The position numbers were made by a program, and so were the translations under genes. The notes under the pieces were generated by a model. That model saw only the letters and a list, made by a program, of their open reading frames with translations, ran no database searches and was not told the origin of the DNA. This document shows, piece after piece, positions 19,801-27,967 of a stretch of 64,000 nt of DNA. Origin of the DNA: CALXQW01 sp031553045 (GTDB lineage: Bacteria; Verrucomicrobiota; Verrucomicrobiia; Opitutales; Intestinicryptomonadaceae). Each line of letters opens with the position of its first letter. Position 1 is the stretch's first letter. The stretch lies in the NCBI GenBank assembly GCA_031553045.1, contig JAVBLZ010000006.1, positions 434,001 to 498,000 on the forward strand, in the 5' to 3' direction.

Positions 19801-20960
19801 ACACTACTGTTTCAAAAGATTTCACAATTTTGATTACTCTTTCTCCAACCATTAATAGAAAATTGAGCGAGTCAAAACTTGAAAAAATCTTACCTAGCAG
19901 TGATGAAAACTTCATTTTAAAACCCGAACAAATGCACGAAAAAATGAAGGATATGTCTCGGGCTTGCGCAGGTTTAAGTGTTGGCAAAAACTCAATAGCA
20001 GTTTGGGAACACGGCTCAAGTTATTTTAATACAGCCCTTACTTACGACGGCGAAATTTCAGATAATTCCAGAATAGCCGTTGTCTATAAAAATAACATCG
20101 CATCAATTTATCTAAACGGAAAATTGGTTGCAGAAAATACAAATTCTTCAAAACGTACAATGCACCCAATGGCTCATTGCAACAAATCTTTTGTTGGCAA
20201 ATATGACGATTTTAAAATCGTCAAATACGCAATGAATCAAAGTGAAATTTCCGCCGATGCTGCCGAGAAAAAAGCTATCAACTTAAAAGATTTAACACCG
20301 CCGAACATCAGTATAAGCGACTCTGGCGTTATTACGGCGGAATTTTTTGAAGCCGGCATTTTGGAAATTGAAAAGTCAAACTCTCTTTCAGTCCGCCTTG
20401 AAGCGTCTCAAGTAAAAAGCCCTCTTGAAATTAAAGGACCATTTATGGTCAAATTTGACGAAAAGTGGGGCGCCCCAACAGAAGAACAAACGTTCGACAC
20501 CCTCACCTCTTGGACAAATTCTAAAATTGACGGAATAAAGCATTACTCTGGTTTGGCGACATACAAAAAATCTCTACGATTGTCAGATTCTGACCTGCCT
20601 AGGGATGCAAAAATCTATCTTGCAATAGATAATGTTTGTGAGGTTGCCCAACTCAAAATCAACGGCAATTTGGTTGGTACAATGTGGAGGCCGCCTTACG
20701 TCCTTGAAGTAACAAAATTCTTGAATGCAGGTAATAATGAAATTGAAATTGTAGTCGGAAATACTTGGGTAAACAGGTGTCTTTATGATGCAACATTGCC
20801 GCAAGAAAATCGCCTAACTTGGGCAAACTCCATGCAAACGCACTATCCAGATCCAAAGAGCGAAGCCTATAAGGGCTACTTTCCGTGGAAGGATGGCCCG
20901 CTTGATTCCGGCATTATCGGAAACATGAAACTGATATATTCCAAAATCGTTTCAGAATAA
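16896..20960 (+). CDS. Secreted GH106-like alpha-L-rhamnosidase with LamG-like insertion
   Basis: GH106 enzymes release alpha-L-rhamnose from rhamnogalacturonan and related polymers. The 1354-aa product has an N-terminal signal sequence (about residues 1-25) and the strong GH106 opening QAWWHWLNGNVSKEGIQKDI followed by NGLGLLRIFHI; METDSWEAG-like (VIETDSWEAGHQNW) and the VFHSFTHQP block support a TIM-barrel catalytic core. Around residues 960-1130 is a concanavalin-like/LamG segment (IYLNGKLVAEN, VGKYDDFKIVKYAM). The C-terminal galactose-binding-like fold includes QLKINGNLVGTMWRPP. It is followed by an OprB porin gene 17 bp downstream, so the pair may form a glycan release-and-uptake unit. 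Signal peptide and family are clear; the exact linkage is not. Confidence 0.85.
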   Translation: MRNKITFKCFPIFSTIFFAINTVIADDFYKYTNYDPDLPENKPIVDDFISPSGFARPQAWWHWLNGNVSKEGIQKDIKAAADNGLGLLRIFHINSPINGKVKFNSPEWFEHFKYATETCKENGLEIGIHNCDGWSEAGGPWITPEQSMKELVWTNTFAQGNGAEQTITLDKPKANSQYPDYCVDIAVVAYPTKRPKDLAMHSEGAIKRVFSATPYTKFKESDLKLLFDGKRNAFVTFEHEPKKLNQYTGFAVEFEKPFEAEGVFTEFNWHYELPVNVFLEASNDGENWKKICELQFKQADVKASFPKHKAKFWRLVRYMSKYPSERVNRGIVKEHQMPVSEFELLTAGELSKSASAVQNLAAKSGMDGASGSAVETDYSIDKRLIINFDDVKILSDKMSEDGKLTWLVPEGKWTIMRIAYRTTAKVVHPASAEGRGLEVDKFEPKFVEHHFNSYDKKMIDAVGNMAGKAFTVIETDSWEAGHQNWTQNFETYFKDINGYDILPWMPVFAGECITDVKTTENFLRDLRNTFSSLIEKNFYGKMAEMAHASGLKYETEGAGGVYLRNNMGSFRQADLPMTEVWQDPREKGVVADMRKMKITEVFSTANFYGKKYVTCEALTSRKGNWAETPWIMKGTLDTLLMAGTNVAVFHSFTHQPDETYPGWQMDPWGISQNRKSVWWTLAKDWFTYIGRLQYMLQQGKYHAEILYFYSDTTPSESATLNLKNNAYGYDVIDGDGVRNFLKIEDGKLVSPGKMRYKLMIISEKTVLTLESLRTIYNLLMNGATISALSKPAFAPSLRGGEVAQKEWQKLADEIFADGSRSIRNIGKGKLLLGYQPDEAVEIVNIKPEFICDIGDSDYSKICFMHREFADGTQWFWVANTDAQNSKSGTMSFGVSDKDVSIWHPETGRIEKAYCYKDDGTYTTLPLNLKKLEGVFVVFEGKKNKNVAEKISLNSKEIFPNIKKNEELDNTTVSKDFTILITLSPTINRKLSESKLEKILPSSDENFILKPEQMHEKMKDMSRACAGLSVGKNSIAVWEHGSSYFNTALTYDGEISDNSRIAVVYKNNIASIYLNGKLVAENTNSSKRTMHPMAHCNKSFVGKYDDFKIVKYAMNQSEISADAAEKKAINLKDLTPPNISISDSGVITAEFFEAGILEIEKSNSLSVRLEASQVKSPLEIKGPFMVKFDEKWGAPTEEQTFDTLTSWTNSKIDGIKHYSGLATYKKSLRLSDSDLPRDAKIYLAIDNVCEVAQLKINGNLVGTMWRPPYVLEVTKFLNAGNNEIEIVVGNTWVNRCLYDATLPQENRLTWANSMQTHYPDPKSEAYKGYFPWKDGPLDSGIIGNMKLIYSKIVSE

Positions 20961-20977
20961 TTCTAACCTAAAAAACT

Positions 20978-22393
20978 ATGAATAAAAAAATTATATTTAT
21001 CCTGAATTTTCTAGTAATTTCAGGGGCTGTTTTTGCGAGCACCAGAGACTACTTTGATTCTAAAAAAATCCAAAACTACTATGACACCCAACAGCCCCAA
21101 ACCGCCGAATATTACAACGATTTGCTTAAGGGCAAATCTATTTTAGACCTAAGTTTTGATGAGTGGTTTTATGGGCCCAACGCCTTTGCGGACGCCTATT
21201 ACTGGCGCTCTAAGGCTGATGAACACGGCATAATACCAAAGCTTTCTTACATCGGGAATTTTGCTGGCAACCCAAGCGGCGGTATGACAAGGGGTGTCAG
21301 CAATACAAGCTCTTTAGGCTTAGATTTGGGTATTCAGCTAGATAAATTGTTTAATGAAGCCGCACTTTCAAGTTGGAGCATTGGCAACTCTTGGTCTTAC
21401 AGATGGGGCGAAAGCCTTACGGAAAGGCGCATTGGAAATGTCTTTAACGTTCAGCAAGATTACGGTTCTCAGACGCTCATGTTAAATTCAATATTTGCAC
21501 AATACAAAAGCAAAATCTTTGATGAATACACTTTGCTTTTTAAAATAGGAAGGTTTGCGGCGGGTGAAAATTTTATCACAAAACCAATATACTGGATGTA
21601 TATGAACAACGCTTTTGACGGCACACCCGTTGGCATATTCAAACAGTTAGAATGGTCTTCATACCCAAGCGGCACTTGGGCTATGTTTATGCAGATTGTA
21701 AACGAAGACGGCATCTATGCAAAAACTGGCGTTTATGAAATACTCTCAAAGGAACAGAATTCCAACAAAAACCACGGCATGGAATTTGGCTTCACAAACG
21801 GCCTTGGAGTAAACGTCAATTTTGAAATTGGCTGGGACATCAATCATGACGATAGCGGCGAATCTCCAGGCAACATTTCGGCGGGCTTGGCGGCAGATTG
21901 GTATAACGCAAAACACAACGATAATCCCAATGACTACTCTTACTTCAACTACACGATTTACGCTCAGGCAGATTATATGATTTTGAACTTGGGCTCAGAC
22001 AACCATCCAGAAACGCCCTACTATATCCAGCGTGCAAAAAACCAGAAATACAGAGACATTAAGGGGATTGTACTTTGGGGCGTTATGCAATTTAATCCCA
22101 ATGAAAATTTGGCATACATGCCGCTTTTTCTCAACGGGGGTTTGTTGTTTAACGGCCTAGTTCCGCACAGAAAAGACGACGTTGTTGTGCTGGGCGCAGC
22201 CTATGGCAAATTTTCAGAGAAACTCACCACCAGCGAGCGCGGCTCTTATGAAATAGCGCTGGAAGCAAACTACAAACTGCAAATAAACCGATTCATGTTT
22301 TTGCAGCCCAACTTGCAGTACATACTGAATGTAAAAGGCGGACAATACCCAGATGCCATTGTGCTAGGTATGCAATACGGTATTAACTTTTAA
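20978..22393 (+). CDS. OprB-family carbohydrate-selective porin
   Basis: Outer-membrane beta-barrel that lets mono- and oligosaccharides into the periplasm. The 471-aa protein has a signal peptide ending near ISGAVFAS and then the OprB pattern: KLSYIGNFAGNPSGGMTRGVSNTSSLGLDLGI, many alternating aromatic beta-strands, the AEQ-like RFAAGENF strand, and a C-terminal aromatic residue (GMQYGINF) for BAM-dependent insertion. It lies 17 bp after the GH106 gene. Its last 11 bp overlap the convergent aminotransferase gene. Confidence 0.88.
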   Translation: MNKKIIFILNFLVISGAVFASTRDYFDSKKIQNYYDTQQPQTAEYYNDLLKGKSILDLSFDEWFYGPNAFADAYYWRSKADEHGIIPKLSYIGNFAGNPSGGMTRGVSNTSSLGLDLGIQLDKLFNEAALSSWSIGNSWSYRWGESLTERRIGNVFNVQQDYGSQTLMLNSIFAQYKSKIFDEYTLLFKIGRFAAGENFITKPIYWMYMNNAFDGTPVGIFKQLEWSSYPSGTWAMFMQIVNEDGIYAKTGVYEILSKEQNSNKNHGMEFGFTNGLGVNVNFEIGWDINHDDSGESPGNISAGLAADWYNAKHNDNPNDYSYFNYTIYAQADYMILNLGSDNHPETPYYIQRAKNQKYRDIKGIVLWGVMQFNPNENLAYMPLFLNGGLLFNGLVPHRKDDVVVLGAAYGKFSEKLTTSERGSYEIALEANYKLQINRFMFLQPNLQYILNVKGGQYPDAIVLGMQYGINF

Positions 22394-23519
22394 ACCTGCG
22401 TATTGAATCTGTTATGTAAGAAACTTCGTCGTCTGTAAGCTCTGGGAACATCGGCAGGCGCAGGAGTCTATTATATAAAGATTCCGCAACGGGCAAGCTC
22501 GGCATTTTGCCGCCGTTTAATCTTATGCCCATTGGCGACATATGAAGCGGCGCATAATGCGATGCCGTTGAAATGCCGTCATTTTTCAGATGTAAAGCCA
22601 ATTTTTTTGCGGTATTGGCATCTTTCAAAATCATATAAAATATGTGGGCGTTTGTTGTGCAATCGGAAGGCAACACACCTAGCGTAAAAAGCCCGTCAGA
22701 TTCAAATTCTTTAAGCGCCAAATTATATTTGTCATAAATTGCGACACGCTTTTTTGTGATTAGTTTTGCGTCTTCCAACTGGGCAAGCAAAAAGGCTGCG
22801 GCAATTTCACTGGCAACAAAACTGCCGCCAATATCAACCCATGTATATTTATCTACAACGCCGTTTACAAACTGCCTGCGGTTGGTGCCTTTTTCACGCA
22901 CTATATACGCCCTGTCTTCAAACTTTTTGTTGTTGACGATAATTGCGCCGCCTTCGCCGCAAGTGATATTTTTTGTGCCGTGAAAACTGTAACTGGCAAA
23001 GTCTCCAAAAGTGCCAAGTTCTTTGCCTTTGTAAGTTGCGCAAAGGGCTTGGGCGGCGTCTTCAACAAGAATTAAATTGTATTTCTTGGCTATATCCAAA
23101 ATTGCATCCATCTGGCAAGCTATGCCCGCATAGTGCATTACCACCAAAGCTTTTGTTTTGGGAGTGATAAGCGCTTCAATTTTCGTCTCATCAATATTCA
23201 TTGTGTCTTTGCGGCAATCGCACCAGACTATCTTAGCGCCCCTCAAAGCAAATGCACTTGCGCTTGAAACAAATGTATAGGTTGGCACTATTACTTCGTC
23301 GCCCGCTTCAATATCGGCTAACAAAGCGGAAAGCTCCAAGCCAGATGTGCATGAGCTTACCAAAAGCGCAAGATTTGCCCCCGTCAACTCCCTAATTTTT
23401 TCATGACATTTTTCAGAGAATTTGCCGTCTCCTTGCAGATAGTTTGAAGCCATTGCAGAAGATACATATTCAAGCTCTTTGCCTGTAAAATAGTTTTTGT
23501 TAAAGGGAATATTCATCAT
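22383..23519 (-). CDS. DegT/DnrJ/EryC1 sugar aminotransferase, WecE (RffA)-like
   Basis: PLP-dependent enzyme that aminates a 4-keto nucleotide sugar. The 378-aa sequence tracks WecE (dTDP-4-amino-4,6-dideoxygalactose transaminase) from the N-terminus: IPFNKNYFTGKELEYV, SSCTSGLELSALLADI, GDEVIVPTYTFVSSA, DTMNIDETKIEALITPKT. PLP residues are in place: Asp154 and Gln157 in VEDAAQA and the Schiff-base Lys183 in SFHGTKNITCGEGGA. It starts 3 bp after an ArnA-dehydrogenase-like gene, suggesting that the substrate could instead be the UDP-4-keto-pentose made by that enzyme (an ArnB-type role). Two adjacent Met codons (23519, 23516) could each start it. Confidence 0.85.
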   Translation of the reverse strand: MMNIPFNKNYFTGKELEYVSSAMASNYLQGDGKFSEKCHEKIRELTGANLALLVSSCTSGLELSALLADIEAGDEVIVPTYTFVSSASAFALRGAKIVWCDCRKDTMNIDETKIEALITPKTKALVVMHYAGIACQMDAILDIAKKYNLILVEDAAQALCATYKGKELGTFGDFASYSFHGTKNITCGEGGAIIVNNKKFEDRAYIVREKGTNRRQFVNGVVDKYTWVDIGGSFVASEIAAAFLLAQLEDAKLITKKRVAIYDKYNLALKEFESDGLFTLGVLPSDCTTNAHIFYMILKDANTAKKLALHLKNDGISTASHYAPLHMSPMGIRLNGGKMPSLPVAESLYNRLLRLPMFPELTDDEVSYITDSIRRFKS

Positions 23520-23522
23520 GAA

Positions 23523-24563
23523 CTACATTTCAAGTTCGTAGTCTTTATTCAGCAGATGATAGTCTAGAGTAAGCTTTAAAGCCTGGCGCAAAGACGTTGT
23601 AGGCGACCAACCCAAGACATCCTTAGCCTGCTTGACAGACGGCACACGCCTTGAGACATCCTGATAACCTTCGCCATAATAGTCTTTGCTTGAAACATAT
23701 TCAATCTTTGCAGACTTTGCAAAGTGAGCGTATTCAGGATACTCTGCGATAAGTTCAATCAGCATATCGGCAAGTTGTTTTATTGAAAATTCCATATCAG
23801 GGTTGCCTATGTTGAAAATCTTACCACTGGCACAGGAATCCTTATTTTCAATAATTTTCAAGATACAATCAATGGCGTCGGCAATAAATGTAAATGAACG
23901 CTTCTGCGCCCCGCCATCGACAATTTTTATAGGCTTAGAATTTATAATATTGTGTATAAATTGAGTAAGAACCCTTGAAGAACCCTCTTTGAAATTTTTA
24001 ATGTCGTCCAACTTTGGACCGATAAAATTAAAAGGTCTTATCAGGGTAAAATCTAAACCTTCATGTGCGCCGTGCGCCCAAATCAGACGATCTAGCAGTT
24101 GCTTGATTGTTGAATATATCCAACGCTCCTTAGGTATTGGGCCCAAAACCAAACTTGAATTATACTCATCAAATTCTTCATCGGGGCACATTCCGTACAC
24201 TTCAGAAGTTGAGGGGAATATAACCCTCTTTTTATATTTTGAACAAAGTTTTATTATCGCCACGTTTGATTCATAATCCAAATCATAAACCTTGAGCGGA
24301 GATTTCACATACGAAAGCGGGGTTGCTATTGCAATCAAGGGCAAGATAATGTCGCATTTTGAGATATGCTCCTCAATCCATGCCGTATCTTTTGTGATGT
24401 CTCCCTTATAGAAGTGGAAGCGTTTTTCGCCCAAACAATGCTGAATTTTTGTGTCGGAAATATCGAAAGCATAAACTTCATGCTCCGTCTTTTTTAAGAT
24501 ACCCCAAGACAGGGACGAACCTATAAAACCGTTTGCGCCTAAAATCAAAATTTTCTTTGCCAT
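23523..24563 (-). CDS. NAD-dependent epimerase/dehydrogenase resembling the ArnA dehydrogenase domain
   Basis: Extended SDR protein, about 346 aa, that closely follows the C-terminal dehydrogenase half of ArnA: KILILGANGFIGSSL, KRFHFYKGDITKDTAWIEEH, CDIILPLIAIATP, KKRVIFPSTSEVYGMCPDEEFDE, KERWIYSTIKQLLDRLIWAHG, TLIRPFNFIGPKLD, DGGAQKRSFTFI, SKDYYGEGYQDVSRR. In ArnA this domain oxidatively decarboxylates UDP-glucuronate to UDP-4-keto-pentose for L-Ara4N on lipid A. Here it stands alone without the formyltransferase half. An alternative ATG at 24593 would add 10 residues; the ATG at 24563 fits the family start. It sits 3 bp before a WecE-like aminotransferase. Confidence 0.85.
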   Translation of the reverse strand: MAKKILILGANGFIGSSLSWGILKKTEHEVYAFDISDTKIQHCLGEKRFHFYKGDITKDTAWIEEHISKCDIILPLIAIATPLSYVKSPLKVYDLDYESNVAIIKLCSKYKKRVIFPSTSEVYGMCPDEEFDEYNSSLVLGPIPKERWIYSTIKQLLDRLIWAHGAHEGLDFTLIRPFNFIGPKLDDIKNFKEGSSRVLTQFIHNIINSKPIKIVDGGAQKRSFTFIADAIDCILKIIENKDSCASGKIFNIGNPDMEFSIKQLADMLIELIAEYPEYAHFAKSAKIEYVSSKDYYGEGYQDVSRRVPSVKQAKDVLGWSPTTSLRQALKLTLDYHLLNKDYELEM

Positions 24564-24614
24564 ATTAGCGCCTGATTCAGACAAAACTTTCATTTGCCCG
24601 CAAGATTTTATTTT

Positions 24615-25235
24615 CTAACGCACAAAATAGTTTTTATGCAACTGCCAACCCGCCCGCAAGCGAGTGTCTGCGGATTTTTTTACAAAATCGCAAATAGCCG
24701 CCAAAAGTTTTTTATCTTGATGTCTAGACCACTCAGGATGCAGCCATATTGCTTTTGCGTTTTTTGCATAATCAAAAAACTTGGCATACTTTTCAAACTC
24801 GGTAGGCTCTGAAAGTATGATTTTCAGCTCATCCGCACGTTCCAAGGTTTGCATGAGAGGCTCTTGAAAAAGTTTTGGACTCAGCGCCACCCAGTCTAAA
24901 AGCTGAAAAAGTTCTTCCTGAACTTCAATAACGCCCGATGTTTCAAGATTAACCTCAACACCGGCATTTTTAAAAGCTTTAACAAGCGCCAACAAGTTGT
25001 GCATGCAAGGCTCCCCGCCTGTTATTATGGCAAGATTTGCGTTAAAAGATTTTGCATCCTCCAAAATTTCTTCGACAGACATTTTTCTTGTTGGAGGATT
25101 TTGCCAAGAGAGTTTTGTATCGCACCAGTCGCACTTTACAGGGCAGCCCCAAAGGCGCACAAAATACGCCGACCTGCCCTGAAACAGACCCTCGCCCTGT
25201 ATGGAGTAAAACGTCTCGACGATAGGATAGAGCAT
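24615..25235 (-). CDS. queE: 7-carboxy-7-deazaguanine synthase QueE (radical SAM)
   Basis: Converts 6-carboxytetrahydropterin to 7-carboxy-7-deazaguanine in queuosine precursor synthesis. The 206-aa protein opens with ETFYSIQGEGLFQGRSAYFVRLWGC split across the substrate-binding region, and has the radical SAM cysteines C31, C35 and C38 in CPVKCDWCDT (CX3CX2C). ITGGEP supplies the SAM-binding glycines. One base separates it from queD, so the two are coupled. Confidence 0.95.
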   Translation of the reverse strand: MLYPIVETFYSIQGEGLFQGRSAYFVRLWGCPVKCDWCDTKLSWQNPPTRKMSVEEILEDAKSFNANLAIITGGEPCMHNLLALVKAFKNAGVEVNLETSGVIEVQEELFQLLDWVALSPKLFQEPLMQTLERADELKIILSEPTEFEKYAKFFDYAKNAKAIWLHPEWSRHQDKKLLAAICDFVKKSADTRLRAGWQLHKNYFVR

Positions 25236-25236
25236 A

Positions 25237-25677
25237 TTACTTTTCTATAAAATATTTTGCGCAATTTTTTTTATCTTCCGCAACTTCAACGCTGTAAAGC
25301 CAAACCCTGCCGTTTGTACGCTCATCTATAATTTTACCGAGCACATCAAACAGATGCCTTGCCAAGCCCTCGCAAGAACAAGAGTCTAAAAAATACGCCT
25401 TCCATGCCTGCGGTGCGGAAGCAATTATCTGACTAGCCAAAGGGTCTTGATTTGAAAACAAACACGCATGGTCTAAATTATTATTTATCCACTCTTTCAC
25501 AAAACCCAGCTTGCCAAAATCTACAACAAAGCCGTTTTCATCAGGCGTATGACAGGCAAATGTAAGAGAAATATCCCAGTTGTGTCCGTGGATAAAAGCA
25601 CAGTGCCCGTCGTGCAAATGCTGCCTATGTGCAAATGGAATATCGTGATAAATTTTTGTGCAAGTAATCATAAACAC
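25237..25677 (-). CDS. queD: 6-carboxy-5,6,7,8-tetrahydropterin synthase QueD
   Basis: Zinc enzyme producing 6-carboxytetrahydropterin from dihydroneopterin triphosphate, 146 aa. The zinc ligands are H17 (PFAHR) and H30/H32 (FIHGHNW), with the catalytic Cys26 in HDGHCAFIHGH. VVDFGKLG, LDHACLF and the late Glu motif YSVEVAE are also typical. The frame allows starts at 25677 or 25671; either overlaps the M20 peptidase 3' end. QueC and QueF are not in this window. Confidence 0.93.
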   Translation of the reverse strand: MFMITCTKIYHDIPFAHRQHLHDGHCAFIHGHNWDISLTFACHTPDENGFVVDFGKLGFVKEWINNNLDHACLFSNQDPLASQIIASAPQAWKAYFLDSCSCEGLARHLFDVLGKIIDERTNGRVWLYSVEVAEDKKNCAKYFIEK

Positions 25678-27056
25678 AACCTTTCAAAAAAGTTTTCATA
25701 GCATTTTGAAGCCTTTGAAATCATGTCCAAAGACATACCCTCGTTGGGTGCGTGCAGATTGTCTTCAGGGGTAAAAAGCCCCAGCATGACGCAGTCTAGA
25801 CCTGTCAGCAAATTCATCATACCAATAAGCGGTATGCTGCCGCCCTCTCTCAAATATATAGGCGGTGAGCCAAAATTTTCATTGACGGAATTTTCCATAG
25901 CCAAAAATGCCTTCTGCAAAACTTCCTGCTTGCGTGTATTGGCGGAAAAATTTGGCAGTTTGTGAGGAGGCAATACGGCGTATGCGTTACTGCCCGAGCT
26001 AGAGCCCGCAAAAGACACTTTAACACCCTTGGGCGTGCGTTTCAAAATTTCATTTTTAACCAAAGAAAGTATGCGGTCTTTGTCCTGACCGACAACCAGT
26101 CTGCAAGAAATTTTGCAAAAACATTCCGAAGCAATTACGCTTTTACTGTCTTCACCCTGATAGCCGCCGCCTATGCCCGTAAATTCAAGAGTAGGCATAA
26201 GTCTGGTTGCCTCAAGCGCCGTTACGCCTTTTTGGTTATATAATTCTTCAAGAGCCAAAAACTTTTTTATAGCATTTTCATCAAAGGAATTTTTTTTGAT
26301 TTCCGCCCTCTCCCAATCTTGGATTGGGCTTATGCCGTCATAAAAACCGTCTATATTAACAAGCCCGTCAGCATTGTGTAAAGATGCGCAAAGTTCCGCC
26401 ATAGCCTGAATCGGATTATACACCGCCCCTCCAAATACGCCCGAGTGCAAATCCGTATTTGGACCTTTGAATTTAACATCAAAAGTTATATTGCCTCTCA
26501 AGCCCGTGGTGATAACCATTTGCTCTGTCGAAGGGCTGGAAGTGTCGCTCAAAACTATTACATCGTAAGATGAAAGTTCGTCTTTATGTTCAGATAAAAA
26601 CGCCTCCATGCTGGGGCTTGAAACTTCTTCTTCACCTTCTATCAACAAGGCGATATCTAAAGGTGCGTCTGGGTTTTTAGATAAAAAATTCATTAGCCCT
26701 GCCAATATGCAAGTGAATGGACCTTTGTTGTCTGCAGCGCCCCTGCCCCATATTTTACCGTCTTTTACGACTGGCTCAAAAGGCGGCGTAAGCCACTTTT
26801 CAAGCGGGTCAACGGGCTGCACGTCGTAATGGCCATAACACAATATTCTTACTTTTTTTTCAGCCTTTGAACTGCGCTTTGCATAAATTATAGGATGCAA
26901 ATTTGTCTTTACAAGTTCAGTATCAAAACCCAAACCAGCAAGCTTGCCCGCCAGAAAACTTGCGCATTCTGCAACGTCGCCAGCTCTTGAAGATTCCGCA
27001 GAAACGCTGGGAATCTTGATTAAATCTGATATAAATTTTATGGTATCAAAGCTCAT
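25668..27056 (-). CDS. M20 family metallopeptidase (dipeptidase)
   Basis: Di-zinc peptidase of the M20/ArgE/DapE clan, 462 aa, probably a cytosolic dipeptidase as no signal peptide is present. Zinc-binding and catalytic motifs are in order: CYGHYDVQPVD (His, Asp), GRGAADNKG (bridging Asp), LIEGEEEVSS (catalytic Glu pair), VLSDTSSPS, and the C-terminal EDNLHAPNEG His. A dimerisation lid domain sits between (HSGVFGGAVYNP). Its start overlaps the stop of a small membrane protein gene by 4 bp (ATGA) and its end overlaps queD by 10 bp. Confidence 0.9.
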   Translation of the reverse strand: MSFDTIKFISDLIKIPSVSAESSRAGDVAECASFLAGKLAGLGFDTELVKTNLHPIIYAKRSSKAEKKVRILCYGHYDVQPVDPLEKWLTPPFEPVVKDGKIWGRGAADNKGPFTCILAGLMNFLSKNPDAPLDIALLIEGEEEVSSPSMEAFLSEHKDELSSYDVIVLSDTSSPSTEQMVITTGLRGNITFDVKFKGPNTDLHSGVFGGAVYNPIQAMAELCASLHNADGLVNIDGFYDGISPIQDWERAEIKKNSFDENAIKKFLALEELYNQKGVTALEATRLMPTLEFTGIGGGYQGEDSKSVIASECFCKISCRLVVGQDKDRILSLVKNEILKRTPKGVKVSFAGSSSGSNAYAVLPPHKLPNFSANTRKQEVLQKAFLAMENSVNENFGSPPIYLREGGSIPLIGMMNLLTGLDCVMLGLFTPEDNLHAPNEGMSLDMISKASKCYENFFERLCL

Positions 27057-27439
27057 TTTAGCAAATAAAAATCTATTGTTAGCAGCAATATAATCTGCGA
27101 TATTGTATAGAAAGATATGATTATCAAACTTTCATTCCAAGTTTTTGCAGACTCAAACTTTATAGTAATATAAAATATCGAAATTATTAAAATATTTATT
27201 AGCCCAACGTACGATTCCGAAACTTCAAAGTAAATTACAAAACCGTAAGGCATCAGCCAAAGTATAGAGCCAAAAAGCAAACCCAAAGATAAAGACCTGT
27301 AAAGCCCAAAGCGTTTCTTTGCCGCAAACGAGGCAAAAAATAAAGCCAACGCCCCAACGTAAGACGCAAAAAACGCACACCCGACAAGCCCTGCGAACTT
27401 AAGATGTGCGTAAAAGGGAAGCCAATCCCAAAAGCTCAT
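27053..27439 (-). CDS. Small integral membrane protein, function unknown
   Basis: A 128-aa, strongly hydrophobic protein with about four transmembrane helices (residues about 12-36, 47-70, 77-93, 105-127). I do not recognise the family; no catalytic motif stands out. Its coding status is supported by a 4-bp stop/start overlap with the M20 peptidase gene and a 6-bp gap from the upstream lipoprotein gene, within one minus-strand operon. Confidence 0.7.
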   Translation of the reverse strand: MSFWDWLPFYAHLKFAGLVGCAFFASYVGALALFFASFAAKKRFGLYRSLSLGLLFGSILWLMPYGFVIYFEVSESYVGLINILIISIFYITIKFESAKTWNESLIIISFYTISQIILLLTIDFYLLK

Positions 27440-27445
27440 AAACTA

Positions 27446-27844
27446 TTACTTCAAAGCCCTATGAGCCTTGGCTATAGCATTGAATATCTGCTGACTTTTC
27501 ATCAGGTCGCCATCGCCATATTCTATAGCAATGCGCACTTCATCAGCCTTCATCTTTTTGAGTGTTACGACAATTTTCAAGTCCAACTCTGCACGGGCGA
27601 AAACAATCCAACCGTCGTCGCTTGGAGTCTGGCCTGTGCGATAGTAGCCCAAATCACGCTCAAGGGCTATATTTGTTGCCTTGAAAATGCTATTCAAATC
27701 TCCGCTTAATTTGCCGTCAAAAGTGCCTGTCATATTGTCGTAAGAGGCAACAGGATGACCTGCGGCATCTACGCCCACATGTGTTGTGCAAGCAGAAATT
27801 AACGCTATAAGTGGCAATAAGGAAAAAACTAATATCTTTTTCAT
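27446..27844 (-). CDS. DUF3568-like lipoprotein
   Basis: A 132-aa protein with a lipoprotein signal peptide: MKKILVFSLLPLIALISAC, lipobox ISAC with Cys19 as the acylated residue. The rest (NMTGTFDGKLSGDLNSIF, IALERDLGYY, the charged VTLKKMKADEVRIAI and IFNAIAKAHRAL) resembles DUF3568, a domain seen in periplasmic lipoproteins of Verrucomicrobiota and Proteobacteria. Its role is unknown. It is the first gene of the long minus-strand operon that continues through the membrane protein, M20, queD, queE and the nucleotide-sugar genes. Confidence 0.8.
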   Translation of the reverse strand: MKKILVFSLLPLIALISACTTHVGVDAAGHPVASYDNMTGTFDGKLSGDLNSIFKATNIALERDLGYYRTGQTPSDDGWIVFARAELDLKIVVTLKKMKADEVRIAIEYGDGDLMKSQQIFNAIAKAHRALK

Positions 27845-27917
27845 AATCTGCCCACTATTATAAATTCTTTAAAATTTGCAACATTTTTTAGAGGGCAGAA
27901 AATTTCACCCCACAAAA

Positions 27918-27960
27918 TATTTAATTTTATTTGACAAGAATTTTTCTCTTTTTACTTTTG
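27918..27960 (+). promoter_or_regulatory. Probable pgi promoter
   Basis: TTGACA lies at 27931-27936. Equally, TTTG (27930-27933), a 19-nt spacer and TACTTTTG (27953-27960) match the Bacteroidota-type pattern TTTG-N19-TAnnTTTG. The 17-bp block TATTTAATTTTATTTGA (27918-27934) recurs identically at 36788-36804. The pgi ATG follows only 7 bp after the second element, so the leader would be very short. Confidence 0.45.
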
Positions 27961-27967
27961 TGCGCTT

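Noticed and set aside
25678..27860. preQ1 riboswitch for queD/queE
   Set aside because: queD and queE sit inside an operon with overlapping genes; no preQ1-like pseudoknot leader is seen before the first gene.
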